Assembly: GCF_000283155.1 (NCBI RefSeq)
Contig: NW_004454210.1
Coordinates: 6,299,001 to 6,363,000 of the forward strand
DNA: 64,000 bases
Direction of reading: 5' to 3'
From: Ceratotherium simum simum
Lineage: Eukaryota > Chordata > Mammalia > Perissodactyla > Rhinocerotidae
How positions within the stretch are numbered: position 1 is the stretch's first letter; every line of letters begins with the position of its first letter. This document shows, piece by piece, positions 35,395 through 45,345 of the stretch. Under the pieces are notes generated by a model, which worked only from the letters and a program-made list of their open reading frames with translations, was not told the origin of the DNA and searched no databases. The position numbers were made by a program, and so were the translations under genes.

Positions 35395-35545
35395 TTATAT
35401 TGCTTTTCTATTTCTCTATTCACTCAAAATATACTATGTACCTTTACTACGTACCAGGGCCTATCCTAGGACTTAAGGTTTTAGCAATTGAGATAAATAT
35501 GACATATACCTTTCCTTCCTGGAAATCTCTTTAATTCCAGTCATT
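35395..35545 (-). repeat. L2 3' end fragment
   Basis: TTCACTCAAAATATACTATG, CGTACCAGGGCCTATCCTAG and TTTTAGCAATTGAGATAAAT match the antisense L2 3' end (CATTCAACAAATATT .. CCAGGCACTGTTCTAGG .. ACAGCAGTGAACAAA). Confidence 0.6.
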
Positions 35546-35654
35546 CTAATAGGCAACGTGATTTCCTTAATGGAACTTATAAGGCCACACTAAAAAATGT
35601 CTTAAAACTTTAATACAGCTTCTCATGTGCCAGTTTTATTTTTTAACAGTTTAA

Positions 35655-35890
35655 AGGGTTTTTTTCAGCTTTATTGAGGTATAATTGATACAATAAACTG
35701 CAAATTTTAAGGGTATAATTTGATAAGGTTTGAAATGTGCATACACCCATGAAACCATCATCATAATCAAGATAGTAAATATATCCATCATTCCTAAACA
35801 TTTCCTTGTTTCCTTGCAAATCCCTCCCATCCACCCTTCCCACTTCCCACCCATCCTCAGGCAACAATTAATCTGTTTTCATTTTTTTTT
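35655..35890 (-). repeat. L1 3' UTR fragment, older lineage
   Basis: TTTATTGAGGTATAATTGATACAATAAACTG-type start (split here for length), then CACCCATGAAACCATCATCA, TCAAGATAGTAAATATATCC and CATCCTCAGGCAACAATTAA is the classic old L1 3' UTR in reverse. The overlapping minus-strand frames at 35643-35867 are non-coding. Confidence 0.85.
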
Positions 35891-35940
35891 ATTTTTGCAG
35901 TCTGACAGCATTAAAATAAACATTTATTTTCAATTCGTTC

Positions 35941-36710
35941 CTTTTTTTTAAATTTTTTTCTTTATTGCAGTAACATTGGTTTATAACATTGTATAAATTT
36001 CAGGTGTACATCATTATACTTCTGTTTCTGCATAGATTACATCATGCAGGGATGGTTCAGCATTCGCAAATCAATCAATGTAATACACCACATTAATAAA
36101 ATGAAGAATAAAAATCACATGATCATCTCAATAGATGCAGAGAAAGCATTTGACAAGATACAGCATCCATTTATGATAAAAACTCTGAATAAAATGGGTA
36201 TAGAAGGAAAGTACCTCAACATAATAAAGGCCATATATAAGAAACCCACAGCTAATATCCTCAATGGTGAAAAACTGAAAGCTATCCCTCTAAGAACAGG
36301 AACCAGACAAGGACGCCCACTGTCACCACTCCTATTTAATGTAGTACTGGAAGTCCTAGCCAGAGCAATCAGGCAAGAGAAAGAAATAAAAGGGATCCAA
36401 ATTGGAAAGGAAGAAGTGAAACTGTCACTATTTGCAGATGACATGATTTTATATATAGAAAACCCTAAAGAATCCACCAGAAAACTTTTAGAAGTAATAA
36501 ACGAATATGGTAAAGTTGCAGGATACAAAATCAACATACAAAAATCAGTTGCATTTCTGTACACTAACAACGAAGTAGCAGAAAGAGAAATTAAGAATAC
36601 CATCCCATTTACAATTGCAACAAAAAGAATAAAATACCTAGGAATAAACTTAACCAAAGAGGTGAAAGAGCTGTACACAGAAAACTATAATCTATTTTCT
36701 TTCCCTATAT
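35941..36710 (-). mobile_element. Younger L1 insertion with 5' inversion
   Basis: From left to right: poly-T (35941-35955), about 90 bp of L1 3' end in minus orientation (AACATTGGTTTATAACATTG, AAATTTCAGGTGTACATCAT), then near 36,044 an abrupt switch to plus-strand ORF2 reverse transcriptase sequence up to about 36,707. Two non-adjacent parts of one element in opposite orientation, with the poly(A) end outermost, is the structure produced by twin priming. Only the two bases AT are shared at the junction. I could not define a convincing target duplication. Confidence 0.8.
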
Positions 36711-36715
36711 GTTAG
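36044..36715 (+). pseudogene. L1 ORF2 reverse transcriptase fragment
   Basis: A 223-codon open frame that translates into the L1 ORF2 polymerase core, the enzyme that copies L1 RNA into DNA at the target site. Visible motifs: SIDAEKAFD (residues 29-37, first catalytic Asp at 31), [15 protein letters not shown] (85-99), FADDMILY (130-137, the catalytic Asp pair at 132-133) and YLGINL (198-203). The frame is free of stops, so this L1 is fairly recent. It is not functional: full ORF2 is over 1,200 residues, and here the endonuclease, the N-terminal part and the C-terminal part are missing. The ATG is created at the inversion junction, and the last ~7 codons come from flanking DNA. The minus-strand frame at 36115-36678 is its shadow. 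Confidence 0.9.
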
Positions 36716-38739
36716 CTTGCATTGCATTTTTATAGTTTTATATAAATGTATTAGTTTTTTACCAACAATACTGATGGAAAAGCACACAACTATATACACG
36801 CATGTTTTGCTCAGTCTATAGACCTAATCTGTTTCCCAGATTTCTATTCTCTTATTGTTTGTTTTTCCATAATTTATAAGACTTTATCTGAGGTTAGCTA
36901 TGTATAGATAAGAAAGAAGGAGCTCTTGATGTTGACCCTTTTAATTATATGCATCATCAGTGATAAATATTTTTATTTGTAAGTATGGATGGATGCCAAG
37001 ATGAGACAAACATATCACATGATTGCTGGAACAGAGAAGTTACTAAAAAGGATTCCCATTTCATTCAGGATACTTACAGGTTTCTAGACTTTCTGTATGA
37101 CTCTTAGGGCATAAAGAGAGAACACACACACATACACAAAACATTAACTTAGAATTTCAAATGTTGCAAGTATATGGAGTTTTTGTGGTATCATGTATTT
37201 TTCCTTAATGATCTCTCTAGTGTCTTTGACATACAAATTAACTCTTGGGTCAACTGATAAGAAGCCAAACATTTCACAATAATGGTGGGATACAATTTCC
37301 CAAGATATCTTTGAGAGAAAGTACTTTTTTAAGGGAAGACCATGTCTCAGGAATCCCTAATGCCACACAATTAGGCTCTGAAAATTGAAAGACATCTAAT
37401 TTCTAGAAATTTCTAGCTCTGGAGAACTTGCACAGTGCCAAGTTAGGAAACCCTGTCTGAAGGGATTTGACTCAAACTCACAAAAGATCTATCCCATGCA
37501 ATTTAAGAAAACCTCCTTGTTAGCTGCCACAGACCGTCATGTGTGACCACTACCTCCATCCCCACTTCCTGCTTCTTCCGGGTCATTAGCCACTGTTGAC
37601 TGCCACTGATGACTAGACTATGCCAAAGACAGTAGACAGGGATGAAATAATAAACTTTAGGAGTCCTTGCTGTCGAATACATTTCACTTCCTACTCTTGG
37701 ACCCCATTCTGAATTCCTCCAAAAGTTTAGATCTTTGAATTAGATTCCCATTTTGCCAATGGCGCTTCTGTTTCCTCCCTCCACTAAAGAAATCAAGAGT
37801 AGGTTGGAAACAGCTCATCGACTATGTAAGAAGATAGGTCCCTGCAAACCAGGGCAGAGCCAAAACCGTTAAGCCATTAGGTTTTGTGTTCTCACGTTTT
37901 ATAGCACTCTTATCCACCAGCCACGGTGGGAGGATTTCTGATGTGCTTCTGATCTCTCAAGGATAAGTAACTGGCACCTCAGCCCTGTGTAGTGAGCACA
38001 CAAGGCTCTTTGTTCCTTCCATGGGCAGTGCTGCCCAACCTTGTGGTCTGTGCTCATGTAGGAAACGAGGTAGATGGTGTGATTTGAGGGGTACTGGGAA
38101 ATTCTCTCCCTCATTTCCGTTTTCCCAACCACCCAACCACCACCTTACCCAAATATATCAAATACCTCCCAGATCGCTGATACCTGATCACCAAGTCTTC
38201 TTGAATTGTCAAGAGTACAAGTGAAATTCACACTGGGGAAGGTGACCATTAAATTAATGTGATGTTACCTGATTAAATGAAAATTCACAGGTTAGAGAAT
38301 GCTATTGTACCTCTTAAAGCTGTTGGCGGTCCAGAGAAGATCATCCATTGCCACTTCTTTGATTCTTTCACAGGGCCTTGCATTTAGAAAATGCTCAATG
38401 ATTATTTCTTTACTTGCCAAAAAAAGATGTAAAAAGAATGTGTGAAACACTGACTGGTGAGCTCTCTCTTAGTGTGCTAGACACACAGGTATTGAACAGT
38501 TCCTGACTGAACAAGTACCAAGTGTGATACTTGACCAAATTTGCCATTAATTCTCTTCTGGTGAATTTCTAACCCTCACTCTCTTAGTGTTCATAGTATC
38601 TTTCATGCTCCTCTTAGAGTTCTAAACAAACATCTCTGAATGTCTCTCAACCCTCATGAGCAAAATGATCTGATTCCTATTTGAAAAACAGCATAAGTTC
38701 CAGGTCACTCAAAAAAAGACAATTGATGAGTAGTGGGAG
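36716..38739. other. Non-coding, nothing firmly recognised
   Basis: No gene. A possible worn L2/MIR tail lies near 38,375-38,405 (TTTAGAAAATGCTCAATGAT). Opposed short frames at 37899-38224 show no domain. Confidence 0.5.
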
Positions 38740-39050
38740 GGGCAGTGGACTAGAAATCAAGATTTGGAGAGCAGTGTTGGCCTGGCTATTATTCACGCCA
38801 CTACTGCTAGCAGCCATACCATTTATTGTCCCAACAGGACACTTCTGAGTGTGAAATGTATGTGCTAATAAAAATTAAGCTAGAGCAACAGATGTACACC
38901 CAACCAACTAGGACACAAGCTCACTCTACAAATCTAGGCAAGTCAATTTCTCTCTAGGAACTTCAGTTTCATTATCTGTACAACTGAGAGTAAGATAAGA
39001 TGACCTGTGTGGTTTCTTCAACTCTAAAGCATTTAATTGACAGCCAATCC
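38740..39050 (+). repeat. MIR SINE, worn and interrupted
   Basis: GGCAGTGGACTAGAAATCAA near the start and, after a non-matching middle, GGCAAGTCAATTTCTCTCTA, AACTTCAGTTTCATTATCTG and GATGACCTGTGTGG match the forward MIR order. Confidence 0.65.
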
Positions 39051-39524
39051 TTATTTCTAACTTCTCACCTACATTTAAAATAGAAAAGCATACTTTCTCT
39101 GTTTATTTGTGTCTCTTACATCTCTACTCAACGGAAATTTCTGGCCACACAAAATCCTCTTGGAGATCAATTTCAGGGAAGTCAGTCTTTCTAATAGTCT
39201 GTCTCTAGACGTGCAGCAGCTTGCAGCACTCTATCGAAAATGCAGTTGTCCAGACGGATGTGTGGACTACTAGTTCCACGCCCTCTTCCCTGAATGTGAT
39301 TTTCCTTTTAATTATAACAGGAAAAGAGTGATAGGAACAATGATGGGAAGACTGATGCAGGATATTTATTCTTCATAGCTGAACCCAATTTTATTTCCTT
39401 GGACTCCAATTTTTTAGAGCTGCCTCATTTCCATTCATCAGCTATCCTTTAGCCACAATGATGCATTATACAACTTTATTCTGAAAGCCAGTAGTTTACA
39501 TATGGCCCTTCTTCCTAGCCAACA

Positions 39525-39700
39525 AAAATAACAATTTATTACTTACACATGTATTATTTCACTTGATCCTCACATCTACTCTCTGTGAGAATTATGTTAG
39601 ATGATTCAGAGGGAACAAGTCACTTGTCTAAAGAGACACAGCTAGCAAGCAGCAGTCAGAACTGGAACCTAGTCCAATGTTATTATACCATACTGTGTCT
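39525..39700 (-). repeat. MIR SINE
   Basis: TTATTTCACTTGATCCTCAC, CAAGTCACTTGTCTAAAGAG, ACACAGCTAGCAAGCAGCAG and TCAGAACTGGAACCTAGTCC follow the reversed MIR. Confidence 0.8.
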
Positions 39701-41064
39701 CAGGAAATCCTGTGATTAATGAGGTGAAAAGACTAATAACACTTAGTAACTTTTGCTTTATAAAATATTTAAACTGTTTTCTAAAGACCAGAAATATGAT
39801 AGTAGGGATGGTAAAAACAATATGGTCAGTTATGGGTCCAAGTATGAAATCCTTCTCATTCAGCATTTTATGGTTCCTTCAACATGACTGCCTTTAATCC
39901 CCAGCTAAGAAGATGTTATAGATAACTCTATCTGAAAAAAATTTTGCAGGATATTAGAGCCACCATTTGCAGATTGCTCAATGGTTTTGTATCCTAATCT
40001 TAAAAAAAAAAACATTTCTCATTTAACCACATGTAAATGGACAGAATGAGAAAGATTATTCGGTGTTTAATTGCAGATTTGAAAGGTACAGCCACAGGAA
40101 GGGATTCAATCCTTGAAATTTTAAAGGGCATGTTAAATACGTCATTTTAAAAATGGTGAACAACTCAAGGGCTTTTACACACTCATCAGGAGAAAGAAGG
40201 TTAATGAGTCTAACGACTCACTAGAAGAAACTACTGGCTATTTGGAAGTATCCTCTTGTTCTCCTTTACAGCTGCCGAAGAAACAGAGTTAACCACCACC
40301 CCAGAAAGAGTTCGGATTGAATTTCAAAATTTAGATGCTTAAAATAATCACTAAGTATGCTCAAATCCATGTTAAATGCTGAAGTATTTATAAATATTTC
40401 TTTTAAATACACAAATTTTTAAGTTCATCCAGACAGGTGCAGGGATCTATCATGTGCCAACAAACTGTCAAAACTTTTGACAAAGAGTCAACAAATTGTG
40501 GCAATGTTTTTAGAAGAGCACAGGTCTTTGTGTGACATAAAATCCAATGCCAAGGAAAATCGCCAGCTCCATCTGCAGTAACTCATTAAAAAAAAAAAAA
40601 AAAAAAATTAAAAAAGAATTCCCATCTTTCTGCAGATGTCATTTGCCTTGCCAAGAAATTTAGTCATGTAAACCATTACTATGCCTGACTTAGCCTTAAA
40701 AGCCTCTGGACCTAATAAGTGATCAAGGTGTAGGAACCACAATCTAAATTCTGGTTCTCAAGGCTGAGTTAAGAGACTATGACAAATTCAAGTAATCTTT
40801 GCCAAAGAATGGTGAAGCCATGAAAGAGTTTGGAGTCAGAAGAGGGAACACACCAATGCTTTCTTGAAGAATCACAACTTAAAACAGGAAACTAGAACAA
40901 TCATTTAAAGTGTTGCTGGAACATTGAATTTCATTACACACTGGGAAAGAATCCCTCTTATAAGGTGTCTTTGGTTTATGGACTGAATTTGACATTGTTT
41001 TATACCTTTTTCAGTTTTAAATAATATGTTACCAAGACCAGAAATAGAAATGCCCAGAGATCAC
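39701..41064. other. Non-coding, mostly unrecognised
   Basis: No gene. 40,290-40,590 is AT-rich with several CTGTCA/TGACA-type (TALE homeodomain-like) motifs. A long A-run (about 20, then TTAAAAAAG) lies at 40588-40616 without a recognisable SINE in front of it. Confidence 0.45.
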
Positions 41065-41800
41065 GGATGAGTTTCATGTTTATTAATCAGCCAATATTTG
41101 CTATAGACTCAATAAAGGCAAGGTTCTCTGCTAGAAATCAGAAGATTTTTAATCATGTAATAGAACAGCAACAGCAACAATTGTGGTGTGAACGCTACCT
41201 TCAGAGTCCATCCTCTACCTGGGAGAGTCAGATATCAACGCTTACCAGGACAACCTGGAAGTGCAAGGTAATAAAGTGTAAGTACCCAAAGGAACAGATC
41301 CATCATAACTGTTGGAGGAGTTTAGATAAGGGATAGATCACTTCAAGAGGGAGTGATCAAGAAAATCTTTATGTAAGAGGAAGTGTGCTCTGAAGACTAG
41401 CTAAGCATTTAAACAGAGAGTTGAGGGGTAGAATTTTGATAAGGGAAACAGCTGGGGTAAATGAGCAGATATGAGTCATATATGGGGTGAGTGGAGAGTG
41501 GTAGACAAGTTTGAAAATAGAGGCAGAAAAGATGAGACTTTTCAATGCAGGTTAAGTAGCTTGGACTTGATCTATAGGCATTAAAAGTCAGAGAATATTT
41601 TTGAGCAGGAAAATATATATAAATACATATATTTAATTAGGATATGAGGTTTCAGTTGGATTTAAGAATACAAAAGTTGGAGTTGAGGGTACCAGGTAGG
41701 AGTTCATTCTGAGTCCCAGTTTGAGGTTATAATTCAAGGAATCAAAATTGCTGACCCCTTAGGATGTTTGAAGCACCAGGGTAGATGCTACAGGACATAA
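41065..41800 (-). repeat. L2 LINE fragment (antisense)
   Basis: TGTTTATTAATCAGCCAATATT-like 3' end, then TAGATAAGGGATAGATCACTTC, GAAGTGTGCTCTGAAGACTA, GCTTGGACTTGATCTATAGG, CAGAGAATATTTTTGAGCAG and GAGTTGAGGGTACCAGGTAG follow the reversed L2 body. Strongly diverged. Confidence 0.5.
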
Positions 41801-42489
41801 AAAATTGAATAACTTGCCTTTGAGAAGTAGAAAAAAATTGCCCTGGAATATCAAAAGAAAAAAAATATCTCTGGTGATTTCAGTAAATTGTTACACTAAT
41901 TCAAGTGCAAGAAGATGTGAATTTTATGGACCAAGAGAGGAAAAGCCATAAGAATAAAGTAGACTAAAATGAAAGGGTTGCACAATGAAAAGAAACAAGA
42001 GATATATGCAGTAAGAACACTATCAAAGAAATTAAAAATATTATAGGAGGATAAAAGAAAACACGTTTTGGAGATTAAAAAGACTAAGACTATAAAGAAC
42101 GAAAAATGAAATCCATGAACTGGAGGGCAAATTTAAGAACTTGAATTATTTTCAAGAAAAAATATGTAATATAGAGAATAAAACTTCAATAATAATCTTG
42201 ATTGGAAATTCCAGATTATATTAGCAGAAACTAAAATCTAAAAATTGGGGACACGGGGAAAAATAAAAACTTGATGAATGTTCCCTCTTGTATAAAGAGA
42301 GATTAAAAACTATAAATTTTTTGCTTTTGAATTAAAACAACATAGATCAAAGAATGCTTTTGAAAAATTGGAAAGTAACCAATAGTTGAATGAAAACAAA
42401 ATATGCTGTTCTTAATACACTAGAAAAGAATATAGCAAAGAAAGCACGGCTTATATTCTGAATTTCAGAAAATAATAACATAATAAGAA
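41801..42489. other. AT-rich, possibly LINE-derived
   Basis: Very A-rich plus strand. GATTAAAAAGACTAAGACTA and ATGAAATCCATGAACTGGAG resemble LINE internal sequence, but too weakly to call. Confidence 0.35.
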
Positions 42490-43809
42490 AGCATTACTAA
42501 CAGAATTATACAAAGAGACAGAAGGCCAAAAATATCAGTCATAACAACAAATATGAAAGAGTTAAACATTCCTTTTTTAAAAACATTCAGTTTGAAGTAA
42601 AAAAAAAAATTCAACTACTTCAATTAACAAGACCATAGCTAAAAGAAAACAATACAAATAAGTTAACTATAAAAAGCTAAACAAGGACAAATTATATAAA
42701 TAAAAAGAAATGAAAAGATTGCAACAGTGATGTCAGATAAAAAATTAAGGGAAAAACACAGAAAGGGAGAGAGTTAATTCATGCCGATACAGAGTATAAT
42801 TCACTAACAATATATATTGCTATAACTCTCTAAACAGGTGATATTGTTATATAAAATATAAAATAAAAAACATAATATGACAAAATATAAAACAAGTACA
42901 TAAAATATTCGAGAATTTTTAAAAACCAATAGAAAGAATTAAGAAACCTTCTTTGATGAATCAAGTAGCCAAAACATAAAGATAAGAAAAAAAGATATAA
43001 TAAATGTAGATACTTAGTTTAATAACTTTATCAAGGTTTGTATCCTCCAGCAAAAGAATGCAAATACATCTTGCTTTTGTTGTTGTTGTTGTTTATGTTT
43101 GGCTTTGTTCTATTTTTTCAATACATCTGTAATATTTAAAAATTCAATCATTTAATTGGTTTCACACATAACACACACACCCCAACTTCAGTAATTGTTG
43201 CAGATACAGCTTCCAGAGAAGCATATTCTAAGAAGGAGATTAGCATTTAGGGGGTTCAATATCTATGGAAGAAAAAGAAAGAAGACAGGCCTGGACAGAG
43301 GGAGTAGGAGAGCTGGGAGTTGGGGAATATAGACCAGTCATTGAATTTGGGCCCCCCAGGGAAAGCAGTGTAGCATTGAGGGGAGCAGCTCTACAGTGGA
43401 GGCAATCCCCAAGAATTCTAATCACTGAGGGCTATTTTCCTGTAACAATCCCAGCAGAATAAATCTGTCTTTTATTTCTGAAAGAGAATCTGAGCTGTGC
43501 ATCACAATGTCCATCATGGAAAGTTTAAAAAATTAGAAATAATAAATGTGATATTTTCCAACAGAAAAGGAATAAAGCTACAGGTTAAAAATAAAAAATA
43601 TAAATTAATTCCTAAAACTTGAGTACTAAAATCTTGTTCCTAAACAAATGTCTATTCAAAGGGAAAATCAAAATTACAATTGCTTTGTGTTAATTAATAA
43701 TGAAAAAGAATAATCTACATCTCAAAATATAAAAGATATGACTAAATATACATAAAATAAGACATGTGTTCTTAAATGTTCTACTTAAAACTTAATTATT
43801 ACATCAAAA
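42490..43809 (+). repeat. Very old L1-like (or HAL1-like) relic, endonuclease part, interrupted
   Basis: The sequence follows L1 ORF2 endonuclease coding order by eye: ATATGAAAGAGTTAAAC, GTGATGTCAGATAAAAAATT, AACTCTCTAAACAGG, AACCTTCTTTGATGAATCAAGTAG, then after an interruption GGGAAAATCAAAATTACAATTG and CATCTCAAAATATAAAAGAT. All frames are broken. 43,025-43,510 does not fit and looks like a separate insertion. HAL1, an L1 derivative, is an alternative. Confidence 0.4.
43025..43510. other. Unidentified GC-richer insert within the LINE relic
   Basis: It starts near a (TTG)n run (43074-43098) and a short CA run (43170-43180), and includes GACAGGCCTGGACAGAGGGA and GCAGCTCTACAGTGGAGGCA. Composition differs from the A-rich flanks. 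The opposed frames at 43240-43462 show no domain. Family unknown. Confidence 0.35.
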
Positions 43810-44051
43810 TGTAAAGAAAATGAATGAAAAAGCTGAAGCCAGGGAAGAAATATTTGCAATTTATGTATCTGACAAAAGATTTATATCCACATCATGTGAA
43901 TAACTCTTGCAACTCAATAGTAAAAAGACAACCCAGCTTAAAAATGAGCAAAAAGATTTGAATAGATATTCCACAAAAGAAGATATATGAATGGCAAAAA
44001 AGCACATGAAAAGATGCTTAATATCATTAGTCATCAAGAAAATGCAAATTA

Positions 44052-44233
44052 GGGGGCCAGCCCCTTGGTGTAGTGGTTAAGTTCAGTGTGCTCCCCTTTG
44101 GTTGCCCAGGTTTGTGGGTTCAGATCCTGGGTGTGGACCTACACCACCTGTCAGCCACGCTGTGGCAGTGACCCGTATACAGAATAGAGGAAGATTGGCA
44201 CAGATGTGGGCAAATCTTCCTCAACAACAAAAA
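44052..44233 (+). mobile_element. ERE-family SINE, diverged short copy
   Basis: Head GGGGCCAGCCCCTTGGTGTA, worn B box GGGTTCAGATCC, GAGGAAGATTGGCACAGATG tail and a short A-rich end. A perfect 15-bp target duplication AGAAAATGCAAATTA flanks it at 44037-44051 and 44234-44248, both within the L1. Confidence 0.95.
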
Positions 44234-44517
44234 AGAAAATGCAAATTAAATCACAATGACATACTGCCACACACCTACTAGAATGGTAAAATTAAAAAGA
44301 TTGACAATACCAAATGTTAGTGAGGATGTAGATCAAATGGAATTCACATACTTTGCTGGTAGGAATGTAAAAGTTATGACCTTTGGAAAAGTGGCAGTTT
44401 CTCATAAAGTTAGACTGATTACCTACCCTATGACCCCAAAATTCTCATGGTAGGTATTTACCCAAGAGGAATAAAAACAAATAGCCATGGAAAAACTTCT
44501 ACAAGAATGCTCAAAGC

Positions 44518-44908
44518 GGGCCGGCCCCGTGGCTTGGCGGTAGAGTGCGCGCGCTCCGCTGCTGGCGGCCTGGGTTTGGATCCCGGGCTGCACCGACGCA
44601 CCGCTTCTCTGGCCATGCTGAGGCCGCGTCCCACATACAGCAACTAGAAGGCTGTGCAACTATGACATACAACTATCTACTGGGGCTNNNNNNNNNNNNN
44701 NNNNNNNNNNNNNNNNNNNNNNNNNNNNNNNNNNNNNNNNNNNNNNNNNNNNNNNNNNNNNNNNNNNNNNNNNNNNNNNNNNNNNNNGCCATGCTGAGGC
44801 CGCGTCCCACATACAGCAACTAGAAGGCTGTGCAACTATGACATACAACTATCTACTGGGGCTTTGGGGGAAATAAATAAATAAATAAAAATTAAAAAAA
44901 AAAAAAAA
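44518..44908 (+). mobile_element. ERE1 SINE containing an assembly gap
   Basis: One ERE1 insertion: GGGCCGGCCCCGTGGCTTGG head, A-rich tail with AAATAAATAAATAAAT, and a perfect 15-bp duplication AAGAATGCTCAAAGC on both sides (44503-44517, 44909-44923). The 76 bp before the gap (44612-44687) and the 76 bp after it (44788-44863) are identical. Without the gap and one of those copies the element would be about 215 bp, the size of the short ERE1 at 13.5 kb. The open frames here run through the gap and are meaningless. Confidence 0.9.
44688..44787. other. Assembly gap, 100 N
   Basis: Exactly 100 N, the usual placeholder for a gap of unknown length. It lies inside an ERE1 and is bordered by identical 76-bp sequence on both sides. 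Confidence 0.99.
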
Positions 44909-45345
44909 AAGAATGCTCAAAGCAACTTTATTTATAAGGGCCTAAAACTGGAAAGAACTAAAAGTTCATCAACAGGGAAATAGATAAACAGCTTGGGGTA
45001 TATTCATACAATGGACTGCAAATTAGTAGTACAAAGAAATAAATTATGGATATACACAACAGCGTGAATCTCAAATGTATGATTTAATTTATATGAAATA
45101 CAAGATTAGGCGGGTAATGGAAATCAAACACAGCCCTCTGGAATGAGAGGTGGAGCTATCTGGAAAGCAGCGTGATGAAACCTCTTGGGATGGTGGAAAT
45201 GTTCTATATTTGGACTTGGGTGTCAGTTACACGAGTGTACATAATTTGACTAATTGAATTGTACACAAAAGATCAAAAGATCAACGCATTCCACTCTCTG
45301 TGGATTATACCGCAATGGAAAGAACAGTAACAAAATGTTTTTGAA

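Larger units (their letters stand above)
43810..45345 (+). mobile_element. Old L1 3' part (ORF2 C-terminus and 3' UTR), carrying two EREs
   Basis: TTGCAATTTATGTATCTGAC, ATTCCACAAAAGAAGATATA, GAAAAGATGCTTAATATCAT, ATGACATACTGCCACACACC, CTACCCTATGACCCCAAAAT and, further on, CAGTTACACGAGTGTACATA and TTGAATTGTACACAAAAGAT follow the ORF2 end and 3' UTR. Two EREs interrupt it at 44,052 and 44,518. All frames are broken. Confidence 0.8.

Noticed and set aside
36115..36678. 187-aa minus-strand frame
   Set aside because: Antisense shadow of the L1 reverse transcriptase fragment.
40588..40616. Long A-run as the tail of a retroposed gene
   Set aside because: No SINE head, LINE 3' end or target duplication was found in front of it; a plain A-run is the simpler reading.
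43074..43098. TTG triplet run as a possible coding repeat
   Set aside because: Simple (TTG)n microsatellite outside any credible frame.
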